Below are positions 49,390 to 64,000 of a stretch of DNA of 64,000 bases, in pieces. The translations under genes were made by a program, and so were the position numbers. The first letter of the stretch is position 1. Each line of letters opens with the position of its first letter. The notes under the pieces are model-generated. The model saw only the letters and a list, made by a program, of their open reading frames with translations. It was not told the DNA's origin and searched no databases. This DNA is from Thamnaconus septentrionalis (taxonomy: Eukaryota; Chordata; Actinopteri; Tetraodontiformes; Monacanthidae): the NCBI GenBank assembly GCA_009823395.1, contig CM020505.1, positions 1,650,129 through 1,714,128 on the forward strand, given 5' to 3'.

Positions 49390-50776
49390 TTTGAATGATT
49401 AACTGCGGAGGAGATGGTTTATAATCCCGTAGCAACTTAATCTATGGAAAAATGCACTGCTTGCCAGCTGTATACAGTGCATTGAGACAAGCAGCCTCCT
49501 TTCGGTGGTAGTTCGGAGGCACTAATGCTACGGTGGCCGAGAGGGTAAAAAAAACGATTTCGAAAAATGATTTGGCGCAGTACGTCGCTGAATCTCATTT
49601 GATAACGTCGTAAATTATTTCCTACCCATTCATATTTGTAAGACTCTATAATTAAACATAGACCCACCTTAATGTAACCTTAACTACTGACCCAGCGGCA
49701 GTTAATGATTTTTAAACGAATTAATTCTTTATCGTCACTCACTCCCCCTTTTAAACGTTAAAAGAAACATATATGAGCTTCCTAAACTTCACCAGCAGAT
49801 GGCAATGTTGCATTAGAAGCCCACGTTTACAAAGAAGAAGAAGTAAGAAGAGGAAGATGAGAAACAAACAAAAAAAGAAACGTGATGGAACTTCGTCATT
49901 TGTGACAGAGTACAGATGAGAGAACTAAAAGGACAAACGTGACGTTAAGAAAAGTATAGAAAAAAAAGTTAGATGATGGATAAAAGTAAAGATATTACAG
50001 AAAGAGTCAAATTCAGCTACAAAATAGTTGAAGTAAGGGGTTTCTGCTCCAAAATTTAGTGTTGAGGTCGTGGAATTTTGTGTGTGATGGTATTTTTTGA
50101 GTTCTGATTACTCGAAAGGACATCTCTGAGAATCAAAGATTGAAATTTGTTAGAATTTTTCTGAGAGCATAGTCAACATTTTTTAAATAAATGAATGAAT
50201 GAATGAATGAATGAATGAATGAATGAATAACAGTCGAGGGATGGTTCCAAAGCATGAGATTCGATATTGTTCAATGTATTTTAAATGCTGTTTAATGTCA
50301 AATGTTTTGTTTGGACATGCAAGTATTAATAGAATTAATACAATTTGGAAATACAGCCATGACTTAATTCAATTACTTTACTTCAAAAGACGGGAAGCGG
50401 TTTTCACCACTGTCTTTTCAACATACACTGTATTGTTTTGATGAATTATTCTTTCATCCGTGCAAACAACACTCAATATTATGTAATTAACATCACTATG
50501 TTTCTTGCTAAAATGGCATGTACATAAATATACATTTTACTAATCAGAAACCTGTATTTCTTGTGTTTGAAAACGAGACAAAAGGTTTTTTTAAATAAAT
50601 AAAAACAAACAAACATGAAATACTGAACTAACAAAATGCCATCAAGACACTTGATTTATGTGATAACTGCGTAGAAAAATGTCCTGTTTAAAATTCACTT
50701 GCAATTGTCGACTCTCGCTGTTGTAAAGACATTATTCTCGTAATAATAAAGTCTTGCGCATAGTAGGAGGAACCTT
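49390..50776. other. Divergent spacer between slc39a1 and tmem208
   Basis: No coding feature. An AATG array lies at 50194-50228. The portion 49390-49620 is probably the slc39a1 promoter and 5'UTR; no TGCRCNC metal-response core was found in it by eye. Confidence 0.4.
50194..50228 (+). repeat. AATG tetranucleotide array
   Basis: About eight AATG units in the slc39a1-tmem208 spacer. Confidence 0.9.
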
Positions 50777-50789
50777 TGACGTGACGTCA
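50777..50789 (+). promoter_or_regulatory. tmem208: Overlapping ATF6/XBP1-like and CRE sites at the tmem208 promoter
   Basis: TGACGTG (50777-50783) overlaps a perfect palindromic CRE, TGACGTCA (50782-50789), about 195 bases before the start codon. CpG-rich sequence and an ETS-like CCGGATGTG (50800) follow. The factors are inferred from motif only. Confidence 0.5.
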
Positions 50790-50983
50790 TTTTAATGCGC
50801 CGGATGTGTTGACTGTCCAGAAAACTGAAATGCTGATGTGTTACAAGGAATAAGAGCGGAGGGGGACTTTGGCTTGTATTTGTAAATGCAGTGATTCGAA
50901 AACTAAGGAAAGCGGCGTCGAGAAGCGGCGGTTGTCACAGAAGCAGCGGTAGAAGAGACTCAAGGCAGCGGGTCAGAGAGCCG

Positions 50984-54672
<3,689 letters not shown>

Positions 54673-55145
54673 TGCTGCAGTGCAAATGGAGCAGTATTTT
54701 TTTATACACAGAATCTTTAGCGATCGTCTGCAGATAGCAGAGAAATCATAAGTTATTCAGGAAGAAATGCTGTTAACGTGATCCAGATCTGGTCCAGTGG
54801 AAACCCTGCTGTCCATGTTTGCCTTTTTTTCTGCTCTGTTCGGTTTGTCTCGCCTTATCTGTTTGGACTATAATATGGTTGAAATTTCATTTATTTTAAG
54901 GCATAAATATCAAAGTATTACTTTGCCTAACTCTGGCCCTGGGGGGTTTGGCATTGATAGGACGTAACTCAAAACCCATTAAATTTTTTTTTTACCAGTC
55001 AGACCTAATGGCATCAGTCTTCAGCCATCTTGACACAACTGCGTTGCGTTGTTTTGTAAGACGCCATTAAACGAAAACTGGACTTAAGTCAGGTTCAACA
55101 GAGAAATGTGACTTTTTATGCAATAAAATCTTCCTAAAATGTTTA
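54673..55145 (+). other. tmem208: tmem208 3'UTR with poly(A) signal
   Basis: AATAAA at 55122-55127 is followed by T- and TG-rich sequence, giving a 3'UTR of about 460 bases. Confidence 0.65.
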
Positions 55146-57160
55146 CAGTTGACATTGACCTCTTTCAAGAAAATTTTATGATATCCTGAACTCAAAATTC
55201 AACCTTTTTGTTGCTGCCCTCGTGCAGTTGAAAAGCCGAGAATCTCAGTGATTTTTTTTCTCCCTTCGTCTAAATGACACACTAACTGAGTTTGTTTGTA
55301 GTGTTTTTATTAAGCAGAACTCACTCATCAAACAGATGGTTGGAGGCCTTCAATCTTTGATTTGATCTGCAAAATAACCTGGTTGGCTTCATCTTTAATG
55401 ATAGTTCACTTTAAATGCAAAAACATCCATCTGCCAAAAGGTTTCCTCATCCTTGTGAATTATGTGGCAGAAGGCAGAAAAACATTGAAGCTCTCGGCTG
55501 CTTGTCCTCTTTCAGTTACTGTTAAAAACTACTCGCACAGAATCAAGAGCTGATAAATGAGCATTTAAATGGTTGTAATATTAGTAGTAAACATCAAAGC
55601 TACATCAAACAGGTTTCCTCCCAGTGAGTCCTCGCTGTGAAAATATTGGACCAAAATAAAACCATCTTGTAAGTTTTCTTCTCTGAGTGTGTACTCGGTA
55701 ACAGGGCTTATTCTGAGAATTTAAAGAGAGCAAGTGGAGTTCTGCTGGTCTGCTTATTGGTTAATTACAGATATACCTGTACTGCTGCCTCCACGCTCGC
55801 ACATTTCAACAACCTGACTTGAGACATACAAAATTTCAGACTGATCACACTCTCAATGAAAAAAAACAAACAAAAACCTACCTAATTCTTTCCCTCAAGC
55901 AGGTTTACTCCAAAATGACTGTTTTTACCCTGCTGCCAATGTCCTGCCTTTACTTCTCCAGCCCTGCACTCCTGTGCTGTCTCTATTATAGGGTTACAAA
56001 CAAAGTCACCAAAATTAGAGCAGCATGGCATCCAGTTGTCAGGGCCAATCCCAGATGTGGCCTTTGAGCGAGACCATGTTGCAGTGTAATTTAGCACCAG
56101 GGAAGTTGGCTTCTTACCCCACCCCCTCAAAACTCACATATGTGCCTTTTATTTTCTTGCGGAGGATGTACACAAGTCAGGTTTTTTTTTTTTTTTTTAA
56201 CTCTTATGTTAGTTTTCTCGAACAAGCTTGCCATCATAAACAAATGAAAAACAACTGAAAGGTCACAAACTTTTCTTCCCTCCCGAAGAACATACGTTTG
56301 GTGACGCTTTAAGGTGCAGCATTAGGACGGAAAAGCCCCTTTGTAAGCAGCTTCAATCTTGTGTGTCGCCGCTGCTGATTTAAGACGCAGAGAGGAGAAA
56401 AGAGTGGGGGAAGAGACGATCTTGTTTACAATGGCAGTAAAAACAGGGTTCATCCTGACAAGATGATATAAGGGAGCCAGGGCTGTGTTCCTTTTCCAGC
56501 CTTTCTGAAGAGCTTTTACATGCTATAAAACATGTTTTTAAACCTCCAGGCATGCTCTCATGGCGCAAGGGTGAAATCCCAAGTTAACAAAATCATGTAA
56601 AACTGGGTTGGAGAGTTGAGGACATGAGAGAGTGAAGCACTGTTTCACCAAAGTGGCTGCAGAGGTCCCACTCTGGAGCCCTTTTGCACTTACACAGCTA
56701 GACAAAGCAGGAAATTTGGGGGCATCTGGGCAACAAGCGAGCCTTTGACCCCTGACCTGCAGCTCTCTCTGCTCTTTGAAGTCAAAAGAGAGAATCGCGA
56801 GCAATTGCATGCGCTGCAGATTGTGTTCCCTTGAACATTAAGCCTCCACTGTGTAAACAGAGTCAGAAGACTCTGAGTGTGTTTGGTGGAGCCGTGGGTG
56901 TAGTCTGCTTCAAGTTTATAATCTCCACTTCGACAACCCCGCTTGTCTGACTCAAATGGGACTGACCCCAAAAGACTCACAGTTTGTCGTCAGTGTTGGT
57001 CCAGGATGCTTTTCAATGTCTTGTCTTTAATTAGTGAATGAGCGCGAGGTTGAGGCTTTGAATGTCATCACTTTGACAAAAAGCACAGCGATGGCTCGGC
57101 TCTGTTTACAGCCCACACGATCCCCTTAAATGGAAGCCGTGAAGAATACTTGTAGAATTT
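55146..57160. other. Noncoding spacer downstream of tmem208
   Basis: No gene was recognised. Much of 56270-57130 looks like unique, balanced-composition DNA without identifiable repeats. 57024-57135 contains a TTTAATTAG homeodomain-type core and ATCACTTTGACAAAAAG. It could hold cis-regulatory sequence; I have no direct evidence. Confidence 0.3.
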
Positions 57161-57161
57161 G

Positions 57162-57163
<2 letters not shown>

Positions 57164-57198
<35 letters not shown>
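57164..57198 (+). repeat. TG dinucleotide array
   Basis: About 17 TG units. Confidence 0.93.
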
Positions 57199-57200
<2 letters not shown>

Positions 57201-57644
57201 GAAATATTTGGAGCATCAGCCATAGTGACAAGAGCTCCTCAGGCTGTCATCTCTTTTTGGACTTACGGCATGATGTGTGGCAGAATTTTGTGTTTAAATG
57301 CAATAAGCAAATCAATTTAGTAAAGTTAGCAGCATTCTTGGCACTAATATAACATGGTCTTTTTGCAAACCATCACATTTCCGACCTACTTACCATTAAT
57401 TTCTTAGCTCATGGGATTTTTGAATGAACAAAAAATCAGTGGAATTTTCCATTCTAGTTTGGTACATTCCACAGCACAGAGTCAGAGCTTTAAAGAGTCT
57501 TTTTTTTTTTTTTTAAATAACACATACTGACTCTGGTCACTGTGGTACCCTTGTACTTTTATATTTGACTGCAGTGATTGGTGCAGTGGACAATGCCGTT
57601 CTGATTGCTTATTTGGAGCAGTGGGTGTGCATGTGGCACATGCA

Positions 57645-58140
57645 CGACACTTGATTGGTTCAGGTCCTACCTCTCCCATGGGCTCTGGGTAAACCTTTGT
57701 AATTGTGTCCTCTCCTCTTCCCTCCTGAAGCGGGGTCCCACAGGGCTGCGTGCTAGTCCCTCTTTTACCTCTCCATTCTCTTGCACTTGGTTTTATTCTC
57801 TTGAAATATGGCATTTCATTTCTCTGTTATACATATGACAGCACCTACATTTATCCCCCTACAAAGATAGAATCGTACTCTATTAAGCCACTGCTAACTG
57901 GTTAAGATAACCTTTAAGCTTGGATGGCTAAACATTAATTTTTTTTTTGGTTAATTACCAAAGACTAAAGATGCTCATAAGAAATGAAGCATAGCGATAG
58001 CTAAGGCCGGCCTCATAATCAATCCTGGTGACCTCGAGCTGTCAGCTGACATGGACTGGTCAGTTGGACAGCCATGATAGGCTAACTCCAAGTCATCTGG
58101 TCAAATCCCTCCTACACTCTCAATTTGGCACTGTGTTTGA
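57645..58140 (+). mobile_element. Decayed L2/CR1-like LINE reverse-transcriptase fragment
   Basis: With frame changes the plus strand reads DWFRSYLSHGLWV, then VPQGCVLVPLL, then KYGISFLCYTYDSTYIY. These match reverse-transcriptase motifs of teleost L2/CR1-type LINEs, with the catalytic YADD box decayed to YTYD. A later segment (TPSHLVKSLLHSQFG) fits the region downstream of the RT core. It is inactive. Confidence 0.7.
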
Positions 58141-58149
58141 ACTATTCCG

Positions 58150-58515
58150 CACTCACCTGCTTAGCACTGTTGCCTCACAGCAAAAGAGTAGTGGGTTCGA
58201 TTCCGGGTCTGAGGCCTTTCTGTGTGGAGTTTGCATGTTCTCCCTGTGTCTGCGTGGGTTCTCTCGGGGTTCTCCAGCTTCCTCCCACAGTCCAAAAACA
58301 TGCACGTGAGGTGAATTCGAAACTCTAAATTGTCCGTGAGCGTAACTGTTTTTTTGTCTTTGTTTTTCTCTATGTTGCCCTGCGATTAACTGGCCACTTG
58401 TCCAGGGTGTCGCCCTACCTTCGTCCTATGACAGCTGGGAGAGGCTCCAGTAGACCCCAGTGACCCTGAGTTCAGGAAGAACGGGTATTGAAAATGGGTG
58501 GATGGATGGATGTGT
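58150..58515 (+). mobile_element. tRNA-like teleost SINE, most complete copy
   Basis: TTAGCACTGTTGCCTCACAG and a box-B-like GGTTCGATTCC (58194-58204) form a tRNA-like head. The body runs through TGGAGTTTGCATGTTCTCCC and CCACTTGTCCAGGGTGTCG, and the tail is GGATGGATGGATG. It directly follows the LINE fragment. Other copies in the window are 6070, 6925, 22231, 40698 and 41560. Confidence 0.8.
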
Positions 58516-59949
58516 TGCAATCTGTGTACGTCTTTCCATTCTGGAGAGAAGGATCCTTCTGTTTTGGTTCTCTCTGAGGTTTCTGCTGCTGCACCCATAC
58601 ACATCCAGGCGATGTTTCGGGTCAGCTAAACCAGCTGCTCCTAACTGTGTCTAAAGCTGTAGCCTTAGTGGGCACTGGCCATTGTCTCTCCAAAACTTTT
58701 GAATGAATAAAAATAAAGAGATAAAAAAACATTTATGTGCTGTAATATGATGACATGCTGCTCTCTAACATAATGTTTACGCAGACAGAAAGGAAAACAT
58801 TTCCAGATGACTTGATGATAACTTGGCATCAGTGCAGCACAACTCACCTCTCGCTTTGCACCTTGAACCTGAGAGGAAAATCATGAGCATCGTGACTGTA
58901 ACATTCTGACAATCTCAAGGTTTGTTTTCATGATCCATCTTAGTTCGGCCTCGTTGGCTCGTCTATATTAAGTTAGGCACCGGAGTCTGCCAAGTCCTCA
59001 CTGGGAAGGCCATGAACTTGGAGGCATAATAGTTGCTCTTTGTGAATTCAGATTCTTCAGCTGAAGCGTTCCCATGTGGCTGCCATCATATGAGATGTTT
59101 AAAATCAGCGTCATGTTACTCTTGATTTTGGGAGCCACACATATTTAAGGAGGTTCATACACAAGCTGACAAGTCAGGTTTGATTAAAAGAAACAAAACA
59201 TCCAGTTTTGGAGTTAAATCAATAATAAATAAATCAGGATGCATGGTTGAGTGTTTGTTCAGACTTGTGTTTGACTTGAACGCAGTTTCAATGAGGAATG
59301 TCTGCACGCATGGGCGCTGATCCTGGGGGTACATTTGGAGCTTAAGCACCCGCTGAAAAGGTTGAGCTCCACTGGTCAATCGGGATGGACCATCAAAAAA
59401 AAGTGAATTGGTGACAATCATCACTTTGGTGCTATTCATTTAATTTAGACACCCATGGGCAAAAACATGAATGGCGCTTGTGCACGCACACCACATGTAT
59501 TGTATGTACTGAATAGAGCCATAATGATTATAACTGAGTCCAGTGGAACTTTGCATGGCCATATAGAGGCAGTATACAACAAGGATACTACAAGGATATT
59601 TTGCAGCTTTACACCTTGATTGGGCGATCTCAGGGGACTCAGAGTGTCACAGGAGGAATGTAATAAATAATATTGCCACTGAATACATAGTGTGCATTGT
59701 TGTCTCATCAACTCAATGTCGAAACAGGAGTACCACAGCCGGTCTCACTGAGACGTTGTGGCACGAAATCTAAAAAAAACATAAAACTAAAATTGCATTT
59801 ATGAAAGCTGCTTTTGTGAATTATAGGCACAGTTTGCAAATATTTCAAAAAATAAACAGACGAAAAAATAACGGGACTGAGGCAATACCTTGGTGCTGTG
59901 TAAACATGACCGCTACCGCTACATTTTATTGCACTGTACAGCAGAATGT
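58516..59949. other. Noncoding spacer, little recognised
   Basis: A short repeat-like segment at 58535-58590 (GAAGGATCC... CTCTGAGGTTTCTGC) resembles a dispersed teleost repeat. The rest (58840-59160 especially) appears unique, with no coding evidence. Confidence 0.3.
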
Positions 59950-59957
59950 CATCTATA

Positions 59958-60434
59958 TGGTGTTGTAGTTAGGACCGCACCAACCGAGACCAAGACATTA
60001 TCAAAACTAGATCGCATCAAGATTGAGACCAGACCAAGACATTTGGGGTTCGAGACCAAGACAAGACCAAGACTTTATTACTACTAAATCGAACATCAAC
60101 ATCTCTTTTTAACGAGGTATCTTTGAAACATTTTCTGCTTTGCCAACAATTTTGAACCATCTTCAAAAAATTAACTTTGCTTCGTAAAATTAAAAAATAG
60201 ATTAACTAAGAATAAGGCCGCTGTCACAAACAAAGCGTAAAACGGCAGCAGCTGGATTCTTTTCCCTTATTGTAGTGTTGGCTGAGTCTTGACCAGTCTT
60301 AATCAAAAATCCCGAGTCGGCCCTGTCCGAGACCGAGACAAGACCCAGGAAAAATGCCTCCGAGTCTGAGACGAGACTGAGACCCTTAAAAAGTGGTCTG
60401 GAGACCAAGACCAATCTTGACTACTACAACACAG
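59958..60434 (+). mobile_element. Non-autonomous hAT-like element rich in GAGACCAAGAC motifs, copy 2
   Basis: The ends TGGTGTTGTAGT and ACTACTACAACACAG are inverted. Flanking octamers CATCTATA (59950-59957) and CATCTAAA (60435-60442) agree at 7 of 8 positions, supporting a hAT-type target duplication. It is related, in opposite orientation, to 25333-25796 and of similar length. Confidence 0.7.
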
Positions 60435-60442
60435 CATCTAAA

Positions 60443-61890
60443 TGAGGCATATTTTGAAGTCATTAGCATAGATTCTTCTTTGTATTTCAGTATCATCATC
60501 ATTTTTTAAACATCTCACAAAATTGTTATGTAGTAATGACATAGCAGACAACTATGACACCTGGGTGGCTTTGAGTGAAGGCCCCACCCATGAACCACCA
60601 CATTCTTGTACGAATCAGATCTTTAGGTGCCTGTTTCTCTCGTTACTGGGTTTGTTTAGACAAAGTGCAGATCCCACAACATTCATCCGTCTATCTTTAG
60701 AAGCTGAGCCAATCAGTGTCTCGTCGTCGGCTGCGATGACAACAAAAACAGGTTGCGTCACTCCCCTCCATTCACTGATTCCTGTCTGACATTGTTGTTT
60801 GAGCTTTAATTTGAAAGGACAAATGGTTTGAAAGAGCTCAGCGACTGACCAGGGCCGTGAGGAGCAGCGGTGGCGCCATGTCCACACGTCTGTGGCTGAA
60901 CCCAGATCAGTTCGGCGCAGGCTCCATCACACTGGGTTCCCTTCCTCTTCCTTTGTTTTCATCCCATTTCCTTCCTCGTTTTCTAAGATACCGTTCCCCC
61001 TGATGGAAGTCTAAACAAAATACAATACTGTGAACGTAAACAAGTGCACAAATATCATGTCCTCCAACCTTGGCCCTTACCGTACGCAGGCGGACCTCCA
61101 CCAACACCCAAGAGCGAGGTTTTAGGTGGTGGAATTTTGGCGCTCCTTTAAAAGACAAGATTCTGCATGCGATTGGGATTCGTGACTGTAAGGCCTGCAC
61201 ATTTTGTAAAAGATGAAGTAAAAACAGTTGCATAAAGACCAAAAGGTTCTTGCGGAAGGATAGTTTCAAAACTCCTCAACTCAAAGTTCTTTGGCTGAAA
61301 CAGGATCTTGAATTGTGAGAAATGATGCATTCAGTGATAATGATACCCTGTTCGTTGTGCGGCAGGGTGGGATGTAATTACAATGTTCTCTCTGTGAGCT
61401 CATATGAAAACCTTTATTATCCTTCCCCCCTTATTCCCCTTTCAAATTCAATATGTAATTTTGCATTTGCATCATCGTCTCTGATGCTGTTAAAATAATC
61501 TAAAACGATTTTGTAGTGAGGCATGCCAGACAGAATGTTTCCCCAGTCTACAGGATTTAAAATATGATATAATATCCATCTAAATAAAAAAAGCCATTAG
61601 AAACTGTTCTGGAAAGTGCAGACTAAATTTGGAAGATGACTGGACTGTCTGTCCATCATCTTCACGCAACCACATTTGTGTTTCCACTGCAACCAGTGTG
61701 AGGCTTCCTTTTAATGCAAAGGACAACATTTTCACTGCCCTGTTGCGAGCTGCTCTTCACGGTGGTGTCACATAACTCTCGCCAAAACCAGTCAACAAGG
61801 CTCCCAAACACGGACAAACACATTCTACATGGACAGCAGCTTTATTAGTTATTTCTCTCTCTCTCTCTCTTTGGTTTTTTTGTATCTCCC
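60443..61890. other. Noncoding spacer, nothing recognised
   Basis: No domain-bearing frame or defined element was seen. A minus-strand frame at 60907-61269 has a hydrophobic start but no other support. A CT run lies at 61857-61870. Confidence 0.3.
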
Positions 61891-61894
61891 TCTC

Positions 61895-62110
61895 ACACCA
61901 ACTGGTCATAAGCAGATGACCTATGACCCTCTGTAGTCTGGATCTCCTCCAGGTTTCTTCCCACAGGGGAGTTTTTCCTGGCCACTGTCACACCTTGCTT
62001 TGCTCTGGGAGGCCAGTTGGTTTTTCCTCTGATTGTACAAAGCACTTTGAGACGCCTTCTGATGTGATTCAGCGCTGTGCAAATCAAAGTTGATTGATTA
62101 ATTGATTGAC
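61895..62110 (+). repeat. Dispersed teleost repeat (CAGGTTTCTTCCCACAGGGG type)
   Basis: CTCCAGGTTTCTTCC, GGGAGTTTTTCCTGGCCACT, AAAGCACTTTGAGACGCCTT and the ATTGATTGATTAATTGATTG tail are landmarks of a common teleost interspersed repeat. It is partly decayed. Confidence 0.6.
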
Positions 62111-62152
62111 TGTCAGCCCTTCCCATTCAGAAGGGGTAAAAGGCAGCATTGC

Positions 62153-62187
62153 TGCTTATGGCATCCAGTCAATGGATGCCATAAGCA
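62153..62187. repeat. Perfect 15-bp inverted repeat with 5-base loop
   Basis: TGCTTATGGCATCCA, loop GTCAA, then TGGATGCCATAAGCA. All 15 pairs match. It follows the repeat at 61895-62110 and could be a terminal palindrome of an element or a transcribed hairpin. Confidence 0.85.
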
Positions 62188-63962
62188 ACTGAAAATGAGG
62201 CAGAATTGAAATTTCAGTGATCCAGCTACTGTACTTACCTCGTCATTAATGTGTAGAAAAAACAGTGGCACAGGATACAGGAGCCATAAAGTCCATTAAG
62301 CATAATCAGTATTTTTACACTGCTTTTTGTGTCAAGTGCCATGACACCACCATCAGTCATTACCACCATTTCAAAACGATTTACAACAAATCCAACAACT
62401 TATACAATTAAACCACCACATGAAGTCCAGATTAATGGATAATTTCCTGGAAAAAAAAAAAAACACCCCGCGCTCCGTCATAAGGAGCTTTCCATTAATT
62501 AGCTGCTTGGGAGAATCGAGGAGACGAGTGATTAATGAGCTGACTGGTGCGGCCAGCGGCGCGCCAACACATCCAGTGGTGAGGGAGACAGCCTGGCTCA
62601 CAAAGGGAGAGAGAAGGAAAGAAAATAAATATGTGGCCTTTCATGGACGCCCATTAAAAGAGTTGCTAAATGCAGTTACAAAGAAGCGGCGGAGCATTAG
62701 AGCTGGAGTGTGCGCGGGCAGAGCGAGTCCTGCTGATTACACCCTGGCTGGTGCCAGGAGTCCAGCAGACAGGGATGGGCGTGTGCTGCACTGGGAGCTG
62801 TGAACAAGGAAAGCAGTTCAGGCGACTTCTTGACTTCTCTCTCAGGGTTTGAGGTTCCTGTTGATAGTTAGATGAAAAGATCAATAGCACTTCCAAGTCT
62901 GCACACTAATTTTAAACCACAGCCAGCAGGCAAGTAGTTTAGCCTTGTGTTTTAAAGGTACTGCTTTTTCTTTTTTGTTTTAACAACAAATGAAAATACA
63001 TAAAAGTCCACTGTGAAGGGGATTCATAATTTGTGTCACAGATATACCTCAACAGCAAAAAAGAAAGCTGTAATTATGTAATGTTATTTTATATTAAGTT
63101 ATTCATACAGGTTTACCAAGCTAGATTTTCAGTCCAAACAAATCTCTTATGTTCCTCTACCACTACTAGATTAGCCAGACGATGCTTGTCTGACTTTAGT
63201 TCACAGCAATGATATTTCTGGATTCCAAAAAAATTGTTAAGACTTTAACAAATAGTTCAAAATAAAACCTTTGCAACAATCTATGTAGCTTAGAAAGTAT
63301 TTTCATAATTCCCAGTGTTTGCAAAGTGTGCAGCCAGTTGTGGCACCTTTGCACTTAGCAGACGCACAATCAACTGTCATTTAAACCTGTGTGTAAGTGT
63401 AAAAGTCTAATTCTCACAATGTTCAGAATGTGGCAGTAAACACTGTTGGTGATGTGCAGAGATTCCTGTGTCTGCAGATATGAAAGAGGGCAGCCTGGCG
63501 TCAATCCAGAGGTCTGGCCAGACATTATCTCCAGCACCTCGCCTCGCTGTGTTTTCATAAAGGGGGCCTCCTGGTCTCTCCGGCGATGGCCTGCTAGTGG
63601 GTGGGAGCGAGCGAGAGTGTTTGTGCGCACATGAATGTTTATGTATGTGTGCGTGTGCAGAGTAAACTGCCGCCCTGGTGGGGCAACACACTGTCTGCCA
63701 GCCATGTCTCTGGTCTAGAGGAGAGCCATTAGGGGAGTGATGAAGCTGATGACATGTTGTTCCTGTGACAGGCCCTGTGTCTGGCCCCAGGCTCGTCTCT
63801 GCTGCCGCCGCTGCTGTTGCTGCAGCTCCTGGAGCCCGGAGGTCTGCGACTGGACAGCCAGAGAAAGGAGTCGCAGGGGCTGCGTTTATTTTAGGAGGTG
63901 GTTTGGTGCCGGACACCCTGTCTGCTCTCCCACCAACCTTTACCCACCGACACAACCCCCAC
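62188..63962. other. Noncoding end of window, possible regulatory DNA
   Basis: No coding gene recognised. 62480-62790 contains homeodomain-type cores (CATTAATTAGCTG, GATTAATGAGC) within non-repetitive, GC-balanced sequence, and 63480-63900 is similarly unique. Both could be enhancers, judged by composition and motif only. Confidence 0.3.

Positions 63963-64000
<38 letters not shown>
63963..64000 (+). repeat. CA dinucleotide array at window end
   Basis: At least 18 CA units running off the end of the window. Confidence 0.95.

Noticed and set aside
58150..58230. tRNA gene at the box-B-like sequence
   Set aside because: The tRNA-like head belongs to a dispersed SINE; no complete cloverleaf could be drawn.
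60907..61269. 120-codon minus-strand frame with a signal-peptide-like start
   Set aside because: No recognisable domain, no paired exons and unusual residue usage after the hydrophobic start; most likely chance.
63407..63997. 196-codon minus-strand frame at the window end
   Set aside because: Starts inside the terminal CA array and reads low-information sequence rich in Ala, Pro and His; no domain seen.

Overview
This window is vertebrate nuclear DNA from a ray-finned (teleost) fish. The evidence is split genes with GT-AG introns, abundant CA, GATA and GGATG arrays, and teleost-type transposon debris (a tRNA-like SINE, an L2/CR1-like LINE, short hAT and Tc1-like elements). Seven protein genes could be assembled exon by exon, with phases that agree across every junction. 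I found no rRNA, tRNA or CRISPR array. Layout: (1) 0.7-4.0 kb, +: an unnamed gene with an N-terminal THAP zinc finger, a second Cys/His-rich module and a C-terminal BESS-like motif. (2) 4.8-7.5 kb, -: hapln3, a hyaluronan/proteoglycan link protein. (3) 10.2-18.5 kb, -: mfge8, with three EGF and two discoidin domains. (4) 20.1-35.0 kb, +: abhd2, a membrane serine hydrolase with a 3.1 kb 3'UTR. (5) 35.5-40.6 kb, -: rlbp1 (CRALBP). (6) 40.6-46 kb: repeat-rich spacer. (7) 45-49.4 kb, -: slc39a1 (ZIP1 zinc importer). (8) 51.0-55.1 kb, +: tmem208. (9) 55-64 kb: no coding gene recognised; mobile-element relics lie between unique stretches that could hold cis-regulatory DNA. The block hapln3-mfge8-abhd2-rlbp1 keeps the order known from human 15q26, which supports the gene names. 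slc39a1 and tmem208 are not in that human block (from memory they lie on 1q21 and 16q22), so a synteny boundary probably falls in the repeat-rich spacer. The genes do not form a pathway. hapln3 and mfge8 encode secreted matrix or adhesion proteins and belong to a duplicated family pair (compare HAPLN1-EDIL3). mfge8/abhd2 and slc39a1/tmem208 are divergent pairs; the THAP gene/hapln3 and abhd2/rlbp1 are convergent. No clear new biological system was found. The most unusual observations are a 148-bp sequence present twice in opposite orientation with one difference seen, an rlbp1 intron that is open and in frame because of a tetranucleotide array, a long inverted repeat in the abhd2 3'UTR, a CpG-rich unclassified repeat-like block in abhd2, and candidate control sites at the abhd2, rlbp1 and tmem208 promoters.
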